This document shows, one piece after another, positions 29,723 to 41,100 of a stretch of 64,000 bases of DNA (the stretch's first letter is position 1; each line of letters opens with the position of its first letter). The notes beneath the pieces were generated by a model. It made no database searches. It had not been told where the DNA came from and saw nothing but the letters and a program-made list of their open reading frames with translations. Origin of the DNA: Nitrospinaceae bacterium (GTDB lineage Bacteria > Nitrospinota > Nitrospinia > Nitrospinales > VA-1). The DNA lies in assembly GCA_029261595.1 (NCBI GenBank), contig JAJDAZ010000041.1:1-64000 (forward strand), read 5' to 3'. Position numbers and translations under genes: made by a program.

Positions 29723-30574
29723 ATGAAACAAAACTCTGTCATTATTATAGGTGTCCTGGCAATCGTTCTGGCCTCGTCTTCCATGTTCACGGTGAATATG
29801 ACGCAGACCGCTATTATCCTGGAACTGCAAAAGCCAAAAAAAATCGTCAGTGAACCGGGACTGTATTTCAAAATTCCTTTCATCCAAAAGGTCCTTTACT
29901 TTTCCAAACAACTGCTGGACAACGATTCGCCTCCCGCCGAGGTCATCACCAAGGATAAGAAAAACCTTTTGATCGATAATTTTACGGTCTGGAAAATTGT
30001 CGATCCCTTAAAATTTCTCGAAACGGTGCGTAACATTCAGGGCGCTGAAGCCAGGCTGGACGATCTGCTTTTCTCCGAGCTCCGGGTAGAAATCGGTACC
30101 CACGGCCTCATCGATATCGTTACAGAAACTCGCGAAGCCATCATGGAAAAAGTTTCTACCGAAGCCAACAAGAAAGCCTCCGAATACGGAATCGAAATCG
30201 TTGCGGTTCGGATCAAGAGAACCGATCTGCCGCCGGAAATCGCCAACTCCATTTTCAACCGCATGAGAACCGAGCGTGAAAGAATCGCCAAGGAGTACCG
30301 TTCCGAAGGACGCGAAGAAGCTACAAAAATCCGCGCTGAAACGGATAAAGAAAAAACCATCCTGATCGCAGACGCCTACAAAAAGGAACAGGAAACCCGG
30401 GGTGAAGGAGACGGGATATCGACCAGAATTTATGCTGAGGCCTATCAAAAGGACTCTAAGTTTTACTCCTTCATGCGCTCCATGGAAGCTTATAAAAAAT
30501 CTCTGAAAACCGACACAACGATTCTCCTTTCAAAGGAATCCAATTTCCTGGAATTCCTGAACAATCCCAAATAA
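29723..30574 (+). CDS. hflC: HflC-type membrane protease modulator
   Basis: SMFTVNMTQTAIILELQKPKKIVSEPGLYFKIPFIQKV; FNRMRTERERIAKEYRSEGREEATKIRAETDKE. Confidence 0.93.
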   Translation: MKQNSVIIIGVLAIVLASSSMFTVNMTQTAIILELQKPKKIVSEPGLYFKIPFIQKVLYFSKQLLDNDSPPAEVITKDKKNLLIDNFTVWKIVDPLKFLETVRNIQGAEARLDDLLFSELRVEIGTHGLIDIVTETREAIMEKVSTEANKKASEYGIEIVAVRIKRTDLPPEIANSIFNRMRTERERIAKEYRSEGREEATKIRAETDKEKTILIADAYKKEQETRGEGDGISTRIYAEAYQKDSKFYSFMRSMEAYKKSLKTDTTILLSKESNFLEFLNNPK

Positions 30575-30666
30575 TTTTTAAGGCCTGTAACATTTTTTGT
30601 AGAACCTCAATATGACAGACCACGGCCTCATCTTTTGAAACTGCTCAACCGGCAGAAACCGAACCC

Positions 30667-32034
30667 ATGAGAATCCTCATTGTTGGCGCGGGTGTGGTTG
30701 GCTTCAACCTGGCCCAGGAACTTTCCAAGGAAGGTCATGACATCGCGATCATTGACCAGGACCCGGAAAAAATGCGTCGTATTTCAGACACCCTGGACGT
30801 TCTGAGCGTCATCGGCAACGCCTGTCACCCCAGTATTCTGATGCGGGCGGGCATCGAAAACATAGAGATGGTGATCGCCGTCACCGACAAGGATGAAATC
30901 AACCTTCTGGTTTGTTCCTTAGCCTCCAAGTTCAATGTAAAAAAAAGATTTGCCCGTCTGCGCAATCAGGAGTACACGCAGGCGGACCATGTCTTCTCCC
31001 TGGAAGAACTTTCCATCGATCACGCCATCAACCCCGGCCATATCATCATCGACACCATCGTCAAGATCATCAGCACCCCTGGCGTGGTCAACGTGGCTGA
31101 ATTTGCCGAAGGGGAAATCCTGCTGCGCGAGTTTGACATTCCCGAAAACGCCCCCATTGCAGGTAAAAAGATTCAGGAACTCAGCGGGGTTTCCTCAATG
31201 GATTCGTTTGTCATCGTCGCTATTGTCCGTGAAGGAAAACTGGTCATACCAAGGGCCAGCGACGTCATCCAGCCGGGCGATAAAATATATACCATCGTTG
31301 ATAAGGATTTTTTACCTTTCCTTCTTCCCATGCTGAACAAGTCTGTAGAGGAAGTGGCAAAAGTTGTGATCTTCGGGGCCAATCAGGTTTCTGTCAATCT
31401 GGCAAAAGCCCTTGAGGAAAATATCCGCGATGTTTCCATCATTGAACCCTCCAGGGAAAAAGCCAACCTGGCCGCGGAGGAGCTTTCAAGATGCGTCGTT
31501 CATCACGGTAGCGGGACGGATATGAATCTGTTCAATGATATCAATATGGAAGACGCCGATTTTTTCCTGGCACTTTCTGAGGACGATGAGGACAATATCC
31601 TGGCCGCCCTCCTGGCCAAAAAACATGGCGCCAAGCGGGCTCTGGTCATCACCAACGATCCGGAATACCTGCCCATTCTGGATTCCATCGGCATGGACAT
31701 CACGATCAATCCGCGGTTGATCACGGTCAGTGCCATTCTCAAGCACCTCAGAAAAGGCCGGGTCATGTCGGTTTTCAAACTGATCGAGGATGCCGAAGTC
31801 ATGGAAATCGGCGTCGACGATAATTCATCGATCGTCAATAAAAAGATCGCGAAAGTTAAATTTCCCGAAAATGCGATGATCGGAGCGCTCCTTAGAAAAG
31901 GGGAAATGATAGTACCGACCGAAGATATCGAGATTAAAGTCGGTGACTCCGTCATCGTCGTCGCTCAACCCCAGGCCATTGAAAAAATCGAGAAACTGTT
32001 TGGAAGCAAAAGAAACTTTCTCCCTTTCCGATGA
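30667..32034 (+). CDS. trkA: Trk potassium uptake system NAD-binding protein TrkA
   Basis: MRILIVGAGVVGFNLAQELSKEGHDIAIIDQDPEKM; duplicated Rossmann/RCK domains. Confidence 0.93.
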   Translation: MRILIVGAGVVGFNLAQELSKEGHDIAIIDQDPEKMRRISDTLDVLSVIGNACHPSILMRAGIENIEMVIAVTDKDEINLLVCSLASKFNVKKRFARLRNQEYTQADHVFSLEELSIDHAINPGHIIIDTIVKIISTPGVVNVAEFAEGEILLREFDIPENAPIAGKKIQELSGVSSMDSFVIVAIVREGKLVIPRASDVIQPGDKIYTIVDKDFLPFLLPMLNKSVEEVAKVVIFGANQVSVNLAKALEENIRDVSIIEPSREKANLAAEELSRCVVHHGSGTDMNLFNDINMEDADFFLALSEDDEDNILAALLAKKHGAKRALVITNDPEYLPILDSIGMDITINPRLITVSAILKHLRKGRVMSVFKLIEDAEVMEIGVDDNSSIVNKKIAKVKFPENAMIGALLRKGEMIVPTEDIEIKVGDSVIVVAQPQAIEKIEKLFGSKRNFLPFR

Positions 32035-33503
32035 ACATCAAGGCAATATTCAACGTTGTCGGCGTTTTGCTGGTTCTTCTTTCCGGCCTTCTGCTGATTC
32101 CCCTGGCGGTCTCCCTGCACTACCAGACCCCCGCTCTACCCAATTACATGAGCGGATTGCAGGCGTTTTCATATACCCTGGTGGCCTCCCTGGTCACCGG
32201 ATTGATCCTGTGGCGGCTGTTGCCCTCGGGCATTGAAAAACTGAGAGACCGGGAAGGGTTTGCCATTGTCGCGGTTTCCTGGGTGTGCATCTCCTTTTTC
32301 GGGTCCATCCCCTTTGTCCTGACAGGCGTCTGCCCCGAGTTCATAGACGCTTTCTTTGAAAGTATGAGCGGGTTCACCACAACGGGGGCCTCGGTTTTGA
32401 CGGATATTGAGTCCGCCCCCAGAGAAATTTTATTCTGGCGGAATTTGACCCAATGGGTCGGCGGGATGGGAATCATTCTGCTGTCTCTGGCAATTTTCCC
32501 CATGCTCGGCATCGGCAGTTTTCATCTGTTCAAAGCGGAAATCCCCGGAGGCACCACGGTCGAGCGCATGCAACCACGGCTCGCGGAAACAGCAAAGATG
32601 CTGTGGAAAACCTATATCGTTCTCACCCTGCTGGAAATCATCCTCCTGCAGGCAGGAGGCGTCGGAATTTTCGATGCCGTCTGTCACACCTTTTCCACCG
32701 TCGCCACCGGGGGGTTCTCACCGCATAACGAAAGCATTTCCTACTTTAACAGCCGCTATGTGGAATCCGTCATCATCCTTTTCATGTTCCTCGGAGGCAT
32801 CAACTTCGTCCTGCATTACCAGCTGGTGACCCGAAATTTCAGCGCTATTTTCAAAAACCCGGAGTTTCGCGGGTATTGCTCCATGGTGTTTATCGGAATC
32901 CTGATCGCCACATGGGGGTTGATCGAAACTGGCACCGAACCGGATGGGGCCAAAGCGCTTCAAAAAGCCGCGTTCACCGTCGTTTCCATCAACTCCACCA
33001 CCGGATTCGTCACCGATGATTTCGACCGATGGCCGGACTTTTTGCGGGTTCTGATTTTTGGGATCATGATGGTCGGCGGCTGTTCGGGGTCCACCAGCGG
33101 TTCTTTGAAAGTGATCCGGTTCATTATTCTGTCCAAAGTGATTTTAAGGGAATTCCAGAAACTGGTTCACCCCAGAGCCATTTTCCACGTCAAGGTGGGT
33201 GGAAAAACCATCGCCCCGGACCACCTGACCAACGTCGTCGCTCTGACGTTTCTTTTTCTTGGGCTCTCCGCCCTCAGTTGCATTCTACTTGCATTCATGG
33301 GACTCGATCTAACCACCTCGCTTTCGGCCTCGGTGGCGACTCTATTCAACATCGGCCCTGGCTTAGGGAATGTAGGGCCTGCCGGTAATTACGCGGACCT
33401 GCCGGGCCTCGGAAAGATTATTTTAATCACCTGGATGTTGATGGGCCGGTTGGAAATATTTGGCGTCATCCTGATTTTTCTGCCCATGACCTGGAAAAAA
33501 TAA
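32031..33503 (+). CDS. trkH: Trk-type potassium transporter membrane subunit (TrkH/TrkG)
   Basis: FESMSGFTTTGASVLTDIE; FWRNLTQWVGGMGIILL; TFSTVATGGFSPHNESI; GGCSGSTSGSLKVIRFIIL. Confidence 0.93.
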   Translation: MNIKAIFNVVGVLLVLLSGLLLIPLAVSLHYQTPALPNYMSGLQAFSYTLVASLVTGLILWRLLPSGIEKLRDREGFAIVAVSWVCISFFGSIPFVLTGVCPEFIDAFFESMSGFTTTGASVLTDIESAPREILFWRNLTQWVGGMGIILLSLAIFPMLGIGSFHLFKAEIPGGTTVERMQPRLAETAKMLWKTYIVLTLLEIILLQAGGVGIFDAVCHTFSTVATGGFSPHNESISYFNSRYVESVIILFMFLGGINFVLHYQLVTRNFSAIFKNPEFRGYCSMVFIGILIATWGLIETGTEPDGAKALQKAAFTVVSINSTTGFVTDDFDRWPDFLRVLIFGIMMVGGCSGSTSGSLKVIRFIILSKVILREFQKLVHPRAIFHVKVGGKTIAPDHLTNVVALTFLFLGLSALSCILLAFMGLDLTTSLSASVATLFNIGPGLGNVGPAGNYADLPGLGKIILITWMLMGRLEIFGVILIFLPMTWKK

Positions 33504-33835
33504 TGGGGCCTTTGGCAAATTATTATCCCGGCCTCCCAAAGAAGAAATAAAAATTGATTTTACCCTCCCGATAATCTAGTATTCCTAGGTTCCCCCTCAC
33601 CGCTTGGTCCGTTTTTCAAAGGTTTGTGGGAAAATTTGTCAAAAGGGATTTTAAAAGATTCTGCTAAAATTGAAATCTTCAATTCCCTGCAACATATAAA
33701 CCTGAATCGCTCTTGGGTCACCTCGAAAAATTCTACATTTCCATAGTCCCACTCTTTTTCGTTAAAGAGCGGTCTAAAGTAAATGCCGAAAAAATCGAAT
33801 GTTGAGAGGTCCCTTTAAAAATTAAAGGATTCCTT

Positions 33836-35629
33836 ATGGGTGCGTCACCTCGTCCAATAAAAATTACCGAAGTTGTTTTGCGGGATGCCCATCAATCCCT
33901 GCTCGCGACACGAATGCGAACAGAGGACATGCTTCCCATTGCTGAAAAACTCGATCAGGTCGGATTCTTTTCGCTGGAGATGTGGGGCGGAGCCACGTTC
34001 GATTCCTGCATCCGCTTTCTCAATGAAGACCCCTGGGACCGCCTTAGAAAACTCAAACAGAAGATTCCCAACACGCCCTTCCAGATGCTGTTGCGCGGAC
34101 AAAACTGCGTGGGCTACCGGCATTACGCCGACGATGTCGTGGAGCGTTTTGTCAAGCATTCGGCGGACGAAGGCATGGACATCTTCCGGATTTTTGACGC
34201 GCTGAATGATTTTCGCAATATTGAAACGGCGGTAAACACCGTAAAAAAATGTAATAAAACGGTCGAAGGGACCATCAGCTATACCGTCAGCCCGGTGCAC
34301 AATATTGAACTTTATATCCAAATGGCCAAACAGCTTGAGGACATGGGGTCGGATATTCTATGTATCAAGGACATGGCGGGCCTTCTGACTCCCAAAGCGA
34401 CTTTTGATTTGATCTCCGAAATCAAAAAGAACACCAAATTACCCATTCACCTGCACACCCATTCCACCACTGGCCTGGCGGGCATGAACATCCAAAGCGC
34501 CATAGACGCAGGCGTGGATATGGTGGACACGGCGATCTCCAGCATGTCGATGGGGACCTCGCATTACCCCACGGAAAGTCTGGTGGCGGCCCTCCAGGGA
34601 ACGGCTTACGATACCGGCCTCGACCTGAATCTACTGGAAGAAATTTCCGATTATTTCGAGGAAGTCAGAAAAAACTATACCGAGTTCGAGAGTGATTTCA
34701 AGGGCGTCGACATCAATATTCTGAAATCTCAAATTCCAGGCGGCATGATCTCCAATATGGAAAACCAGCTTAGGGAACAAAACGCCCTGGACAAGATGGA
34801 CGAAGTTTTAGAGGAAGTCCCAAGGGTGCGAAAGGACATGGGCTACCCGCCCCTGGTCACGCCCACCAGTCAGATCGTCGGGTCACAGGCGACGCTCAAT
34901 GTCCTCACCGGCGAACGTTATAAAATCATCACCAAGGAAACGCGTGGATGCGTATTGGGTAAATACGGCAAACTTCCCGGTCCCTTGAACGAGGAGTTAT
35001 TAGCCAAAGTAACCGAGGATGACAAGGTCATCGACTGCCGGCCAGCGGACCTTCTGGAACCGGAATGGAAAACAGTGACTACGGAACTTGGAAATGACCA
35101 CACATCCGAAGACGATCGGTTGACTTACGCCATGTTTCCCAAAGTCGCGCTGACATTTTTTCAAACCCGCAATCAGCCGAGGGCGCCCAAACCGGCCCCC
35201 GCAAGCAAAGCCCCGGCCCAGGCCGCGGTTGCAACTCAGGCGCCACCAGCGGCGGCTCAGGCACACGCCATGTACAATGTAAAAGTAAATGGCCGGGATT
35301 ATCATGTCGAAGTGGGACCTGCGGGTTCGGCTTCGGTTGCACAGGCCCCCGCGGTTCAGGCCGCACCTCAGCCCGCACCGAGCGCGGTCGCGGCGCCACC
35401 AGCCACAGGGCCCGCAAAAGAAGTGGTCACCTCGCCACTTCCTGGATCGGTTTTCTCCATGAAGGTTAAAGTGGGAGATTCCGTCAATTCGGGCGACACA
35501 TTGGTTGTTCTGGAATCCATGAAAATGGAGTCCGAGGTGAAGTCCCACACCAGCGGCGTCATTCAATCTATCTCCGTCAACGAGGGAGATAAAATCAATA
35601 CCGGCGACGAACTACTCACCATCGGCTAA
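33836..35629 (+). CDS. oadA: Oxaloacetate decarboxylase alpha / pyruvate carboxylase subunit B-type with C-terminal biotinyl domain
   Basis: [62 protein letters not shown]; Ala/Pro linker; [18 protein letters not shown] biotinylation region. Confidence 0.9.
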   Translation: MGASPRPIKITEVVLRDAHQSLLATRMRTEDMLPIAEKLDQVGFFSLEMWGGATFDSCIRFLNEDPWDRLRKLKQKIPNTPFQMLLRGQNCVGYRHYADDVVERFVKHSADEGMDIFRIFDALNDFRNIETAVNTVKKCNKTVEGTISYTVSPVHNIELYIQMAKQLEDMGSDILCIKDMAGLLTPKATFDLISEIKKNTKLPIHLHTHSTTGLAGMNIQSAIDAGVDMVDTAISSMSMGTSHYPTESLVAALQGTAYDTGLDLNLLEEISDYFEEVRKNYTEFESDFKGVDINILKSQIPGGMISNMENQLREQNALDKMDEVLEEVPRVRKDMGYPPLVTPTSQIVGSQATLNVLTGERYKIITKETRGCVLGKYGKLPGPLNEELLAKVTEDDKVIDCRPADLLEPEWKTVTTELGNDHTSEDDRLTYAMFPKVALTFFQTRNQPRAPKPAPASKAPAQAAVATQAPPAAAQAHAMYNVKVNGRDYHVEVGPAGSASVAQAPAVQAAPQPAPSAVAAPPATGPAKEVVTSPLPGSVFSMKVKVGDSVNSGDTLVVLESMKMESEVKSHTSGVIQSISVNEGDKINTGDELLTIG

Positions 35630-36828
35630 TGGAACTAACCTTCTCAGGAGCCGCAATCCAGATTCTGCAATCGACCGGTTTTTCGGCCATCGTCCCTGGA
35701 CAGGCCATCATGCTGGTCGTTGCCTGTGTCCTGCTCTACCTCGCCATCTGGAAAAAATTCGAGCCGCTTCTGCTGTTGCCCATCGGGTTCGGTTGTCTCA
35801 TGGCCAACCTGCCGATGAGCATGATGATGAGCACCGATGACGGCGGGCTACTGAACTTTTTCTATCAGGGAGTGAAGCACGAAGTGTTGCCGCCCTTGAT
35901 TTTTCTGGGTGTGGGCGCACTCACGGATTTTGGCCCCCTGTTGGCCAATCCAACCACGTTACTGCTAGGAGCCGCCGCCCAAATTGGCGTATACACCACG
36001 CTGGTCGGGGCCGTGTTTCTGGGCTTCAACCTGCAAGAAGCCAGTGCCATCGGTATCATCGGCGGCGCCGACGGACCCACTTCCATTTTTATCGCCAGCA
36101 AACTGGCCCCCCATCTGCTTGCGCCCATTGCGGTCGCCGCGTATTCTTATATGTCCCTGGTCCCCTTGATTCAACCGCCCATCATGCGCTGGTTGACCAC
36201 GGACAAGGAACGCAAAATAAAAATGGCGCAGTTGAAACCCATTTCACAAACGGTCAAGATCATTTTCCCCATCGTGGTGACGATCATCTGTTGCCTTATG
36301 TTGCCGGGTGTCACCCCGCTTCTGGGGATGTTGATGCTGGGAAATTTGTTCCGGGAAAGCGGCGTCACCGCCCGCTTGCATGAAACGGCTGAAACACATC
36401 TCATCAATATCGTCACGATATTGCTGGCGCTTGCGGTCGGCTCCTCCATGACAGCAGAATCATTTTTGAAACTTGAGACCATCAAAATCATTGTTCTTGG
36501 CCTACTGGCTTTCTGCATGGCCACGGCCAGCGGCGTGCTGTTTGGAAAACTCATGAGCAAATTATCGGGCGGCAAAGTCAATCCTCTGATCGGCTCGGCA
36601 GGGGTTTCCGCTGTTCCCATGGCCGCGCGTGTGTCCCAGAAAGTAGGGGCCGAAGAAGACCACACCAATTTTCTGCTGATGCATGCGATGGGCCCCAATG
36701 TAGCAGGGGTCATTGGAAGCGCCGTGGCGGCAGGGGTCTTTTTGTCCTTATTCGGCGACCCCACCGCACCGGGTCCGGAAACGCATGCGGCCATTGAAAC
36801 CATCGTTCAATCGATGGTCCAACGCTGA
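35629..36828 (+). CDS. oadB: Sodium ion-translocating decarboxylase beta subunit
   Basis: [67 protein letters not shown]. Confidence 0.95.
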   Translation: MELTFSGAAIQILQSTGFSAIVPGQAIMLVVACVLLYLAIWKKFEPLLLLPIGFGCLMANLPMSMMMSTDDGGLLNFFYQGVKHEVLPPLIFLGVGALTDFGPLLANPTTLLLGAAAQIGVYTTLVGAVFLGFNLQEASAIGIIGGADGPTSIFIASKLAPHLLAPIAVAAYSYMSLVPLIQPPIMRWLTTDKERKIKMAQLKPISQTVKIIFPIVVTIICCLMLPGVTPLLGMLMLGNLFRESGVTARLHETAETHLINIVTILLALAVGSSMTAESFLKLETIKIIVLGLLAFCMATASGVLFGKLMSKLSGGKVNPLIGSAGVSAVPMAARVSQKVGAEEDHTNFLLMHAMGPNVAGVIGSAVAAGVFLSLFGDPTAPGPETHAAIETIVQSMVQR

Positions 36829-36837
36829 GGAATTGCC

Positions 36838-37122
36838 ATGAATGAAGCCGTCTTCACATCCCTCACCGTCTCAGCAATAGCCATCTGTGTCATATTTCTG
36901 GTTCTCACCATTCTCATCTACACCATCAAAATTCTGGTCCATTTCATTCCCTACGAGGCACCGCCTCCTAAACCCCAGCCAGCCCCCAGGACGGCCCCAA
37001 AGACGGCCCCTGCCGCGACTTCGGACGCGGACGAGGATATCGCGGTCATCACATCCGTCATGGCCTCTCATCTTGGCGGATCGCCTGGCAATCTTCAGGT
37101 GGTCAATATTCAATCCCGATGA
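36838..37122 (+). CDS. OadG-like gamma subunit
   Basis: Small protein with one N-terminal TM, Pro/Ala linker and acidic C-terminal DADEDIAVITSVMASHL; immediately 3' of oadB. Confidence 0.75.
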   Translation: MNEAVFTSLTVSAIAICVIFLVLTILIYTIKILVHFIPYEAPPPKPQPAPRTAPKTAPAATSDADEDIAVITSVMASHLGGSPGNLQVVNIQSR

Positions 37123-37168
37123 ATTTATTCCCGATCCATGATGACATCCGGCGCATTGCATTGAAACG

Positions 37169-38023
37169 ATGAACTGGACGAATGAAAAACCCTGGCATGA
37201 AATTGGCGTGGAGGTCGATGCCAAAGTCTCTGCCAGGGAAATGCTGGCCAAAGGGAAAATCGATCGTCAGGTCTCCAAAAACAAACGGCTGAAATCGATC
37301 GAAAACGAGAAGGCGTTCCGCTTCTTCAAATCTTTTGCCGAAGCTGGCGATACGCATATAGAAACTATCGGGCACCTGGAAAACGAACGCATCGTCTGGG
37401 CCCTGGCACGTTTGAACGAGGGTTTTACCCTGAATGATGTTGACAAGGTGGAAGGGTATCTATTGCTGGCTTCGAGGAATGAAACCCGGGAGTCCATTCA
37501 AGCCCAGTTCCTCGCGGTGCGAATGGTTTGTCACAACATGCAACCGGTGGCCATCAAAGCAAGAACCACCTTCGGAAACATTTTCCTGACCGCCACAAAA
37601 TTTGATCAGGCTCTTGAAAAAAAAGCACAGGAGACCCTCACTCATGGGAGATCCGCGATAGCATCGTTCGCGTCCGAAGCCCGTCTCCTGGCAAGTAAAA
37701 AGGTGGACGAGAATACCGCCCATCGCTACATGCTCGACGTGTTCCAGCCGGAAACTTCAAAGACCCTGCCCACCATCGGCCAAAAAGAAATAGCAGAATT
37801 GGCTGAGGATAAGACCCGGAATGCTTTGGAGGCGATTGCAAAAGCTCCGGGAAATGATTTGCCAACCGCTAAGATGACGGCCTGGGGCCTGGTGAACGCC
37901 GCGACGTACATGGTCGATCACCATCTTGGCAAAAATCCGGATTTTCGCTTGCGGCAGGCCTGGTTCGGGACCAATGCAAAAACCAAACAAAGGGCGCTCG
38001 ATCTTGCTTTGGCTTTGCCCTGA
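37169..38023 (+). CDS. DUF932 / phage-plasmid-like (TIGR03299-type) protein
   Basis: KPWHEIGVEVD; NEKAFRFFKSFAEAGDTHIETIGHLENERIVWALARL; YLLLASRNETRESIQAQFLAVRMVCHNM matches the DUF932 pattern (NeeaF..., gervwala, YLLL.shD, VRVVCnNt). Confidence 0.7.
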   Translation: MNWTNEKPWHEIGVEVDAKVSAREMLAKGKIDRQVSKNKRLKSIENEKAFRFFKSFAEAGDTHIETIGHLENERIVWALARLNEGFTLNDVDKVEGYLLLASRNETRESIQAQFLAVRMVCHNMQPVAIKARTTFGNIFLTATKFDQALEKKAQETLTHGRSAIASFASEARLLASKKVDENTAHRYMLDVFQPETSKTLPTIGQKEIAELAEDKTRNALEAIAKAPGNDLPTAKMTAWGLVNAATYMVDHHLGKNPDFRLRQAWFGTNAKTKQRALDLALALP

Positions 38024-38056
38024 CTCACCCGCCTGGGGAATCGAGGAAATACCACA

Positions 38057-38146
38057 GGGGCATGAAGGCAACGGAAAGCATGATACAAACGAAAGTCCAA
38101 ATTTTCCTCCCCGTGTAACGGGGTCCTCCCCACATAGTGGAGGTCA
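38057..38146 (+). repeat. Dispersed GC-rich palindromic intergenic element (copy C)
   Basis: GGGGCATGAAGGCAA ... CCAAATTTTCCTCCCCGTGTAACGGGGTCCTCCCCACATAGTGGAGGTCA; two adjacent palindromes, end coincides with stop codon of 38144-41974. Confidence 0.55.
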
Positions 38147-41100
38147 ATTGGTTTCTTCGCGCAGGGGATCTAAAATATATTTCGGGGTTTGCCAGAAGCC
38201 CTGAAAAATACCGACCACTTTTTTGGTCAATGAGGTGAAGGGGATGGCTTTCAATTCGGGGTTATCGAACTTTCCTTTAACGGTGAAATAAGTTTTGACC
38301 AGACTTTCCTCATCGCCGCCGGTGAGTATTTTCCCGAACACCGGGATCTTGGTCAAAATTTTATCGAGGGCCGCAAGCGGCGCCACGCCCAACACCGTAT
38401 CCATTTCATACTTGTCCAGGTCGAACGTTCCCACAAGAGAACTTCGTCGTTTTTTGTCTTCGTAAATAAAGTTTTCCGTAGAAGCGATGCCCTTGACCAA
38501 AGAAAATTTTCCAGCAATCTGTTCGTAGGGAGAAAAACTTTCTTCAAGGCTTTTTTCATCGGAGGCGTCGACCTCCTCCTGAAAACCAAACAATCGAAGG
38601 GCCCCGTCTTTTAACCTCCCGTGGTCGATCTGGCCGGAACCAAAATCGAAAGAGGTTTTGACCACCAGGGACTTTCCTATTTCCTTCAATTCATTGCCCT
38701 GGCCTTTCACCCGGATGTCCAGGGTTTTTAACTGGCCCGTCAACCCGTTTTCAAACGTGTCTCCAAACAAGGCAAAAAATTCCTGGGCCGGGATTTGTTC
38801 CGCCTGAATCAAGCCCTTGAAACGCAACGAATCCGATTCGCCCATCTCAAATATTCCGCGCCCGCGAATATTGCCTTCCTTACCCACATCCATTTTACTG
38901 ATTTTAATTTTCTTTTTTTCTACCGAGACCTTTCCGGAAACCATTTTCAAAGTCAACCGCTTGTAATCCAGCTCATCCAGATCGAACGAAATTTGGGTCA
39001 CCCCTTTGGAGAACAGGTCCGACGAGTTCAACAAACTGCCCAAATCGGCATCTCCAGCATTTTCCGCCGGGAGCAACTCCTCCACCACCAGGCGTTCGCC
39101 GGAAACCTGGATGTCCAGTTTCGGATTGGGGCCTCTTTGATAGACGCCATCGAAAATAACCGTGGACAAATCACACAACAGACTTCCTTTATCGATCTGG
39201 ACCGTTTTTCCGGAGAACTTGATTCCCGCATTCAGGATCAAATTCTGGTCATAATCCTCCGGAAGAATTTCCACATTTTTAAGATTCACCCAGCCTTCAA
39301 ACTTGGATTTTTCCAGGTGATTGAAATTTCCCTGGCCTTGTATTTGAAAGTCCACGGAACCTTTTCGATTGATCCTGAAAGGTTTAATAAATTGCCCAAG
39401 CAACTGCGTTTTAAAATTGCTGGATTTCATCTGGATAAAAAATTCCGGCTTGTCCAGGCTCCTGATATTTGCTTTCCCTGCGATCCGGTTTTCTTCCAGG
39501 TCATAAACAATATTTCTAACAACGATTCCCTCTTTGGAATCGAAATGCCCCGCAAGTTCGACTTTATTAAAAACATTCCTGGACTTGACGAACGAATCCT
39601 CATACTGGTAGGAAGCCTGCGATAAATTAAGGATATGATCAAACTCCAGGTCATGTATCGACCCCTTGAGTTTGAGCTCGGTTTCCACGGTGCCGGAGTA
39701 TTTTATTTTTTGCAGGAAAGGAACGTTTTTCAGGCCCGAAGGATGAAAGTTTGGCGATTTCGCCACCAGATCAAACTCCGGGCCATTTGGGGCATACGGG
39801 GTGAGCTCGCCATCCAGCTGGACCGGAGAATCCCCATACCATCCTTTCACCTCAACCAGACGCAACGGTCCTTCTCCAAACCCAATCACTCCGGACAGGT
39901 TGGACACCGGCCAATAGTCGTCCTCGTATTGCAGGGACAAATCCTGAAGGTGTATCTCCCCCCAGTCTTTTACCGTCTCGGGAGCCATCGGATCGCCGAG
40001 GGACTTGAAATTCACCAGAACCCGTCCTCTGGTGTACCGGGTCCCTGCATGAAGCACGTCGAAAGGATATTCCAGTTCGAGGTCTGAGATGATTGCCGGC
40101 AACTCCTCAACGTCGAGATTGTACGTACCGACCATCTCTTTTGAAGACACATCGTTTTCCACGACCACTTTGCCAAACACTTTCGAGAAGGTGCTCTTGC
40201 CGAAGTTGCCGGAAAAATTATCGAACACGATAATGGGGGGCAGGGGCTCTTTATTGTCCTTTGCTCCCGGAGGAATCAGGTTGTAATCGATCCTACCATT
40301 CAAATGTTCGATCCTTGGTCCGATGCCTACCTGGTACAAAGAAACATCTTCCATGAAAATATTTCCCGTCAATGATAGTTTATCAGGCTCCAAAAGCGGT
40401 CCTTTAAGTTGGATCCGAACACTGCCGGGCCCGGCCATTTCACTGTAGATGCTGATAAAATCCTGAAAAGAATTTCCGTCCAGCGCTTTCATCAGGGTCG
40501 GGTGAAACAGACTGAGGTCAATTTTATTTTCCAGGGAAACATTTATGAACGGGTTTTCGATCACCCGTTCGATCGTTCCCTTGACGTTTACGATGGGATG
40601 ATTCAGGTAACGGGCTTTCTCGATTTTCAACACTCCGTTTCCTGATTCCAACTTAAAAGAACCGGTCACATGCTTGAGCAGAGGCAGGGGGTCCTGCCAG
40701 TCCATGTGCTTGAGACGCACCTTTGCCGAAAGACGTTTAATATTTTCCTCGACCGTCAGGTTTTTGAGCTGGGATAAAGTCCCGTTGAATTTCAAGGTTT
40801 CAACCTCAAAGGTTCCGTTCCTGAACTGGTTTTGAACCTTTTGGTGATACTCCTGGGGAATGATTTTGAGCGGCAGGTAACTATTGCTGTTGTTGACCTT
40901 GAACCCTCCGGTTTTGAAGTCGAAAGAAATGTCCGGATTTTTTGAAAGATATTTGCCCAGCGTTGCTTTGGCGCTGAAACTGAAAGAGTCGGAATCCATT
41001 TTAATTTTGCTGAAGCGGAGCGTGTCCTTGTCGACGCTGACTTCATAATCCAGGGTGCCGCGATGCGGAACCGCCGGGTCGCGCAAGACCGGCCCGGACG

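Noticed and set aside
33504-33835. 332-bp gap between trkH and oadA, inspected for tRNA/riboswitch
   Set aside because: Short A/T-rich stems only; nothing supportable without a covariance search.
35000-35566. 188-aa minus-strand ORF rich in Cys/Gly/Arg opposite the oadA linker
   Set aside because: Composition is explained by the Ala/Pro-rich linker on the sense strand.
37169-38023. Prophage or plasmid island around the DUF932 gene
   Set aside because: No integrase, terminase, replication or other mobile-element gene within the flanking 10 kb; only the single gene is phage/plasmid-like.
38795-39625. 276-aa plus-strand ORF inside the AsmA/YhdP-like gene
   Set aside because: Entirely antisense to a continuous 1276-aa coding frame; low-complexity-like translation without domain signals.
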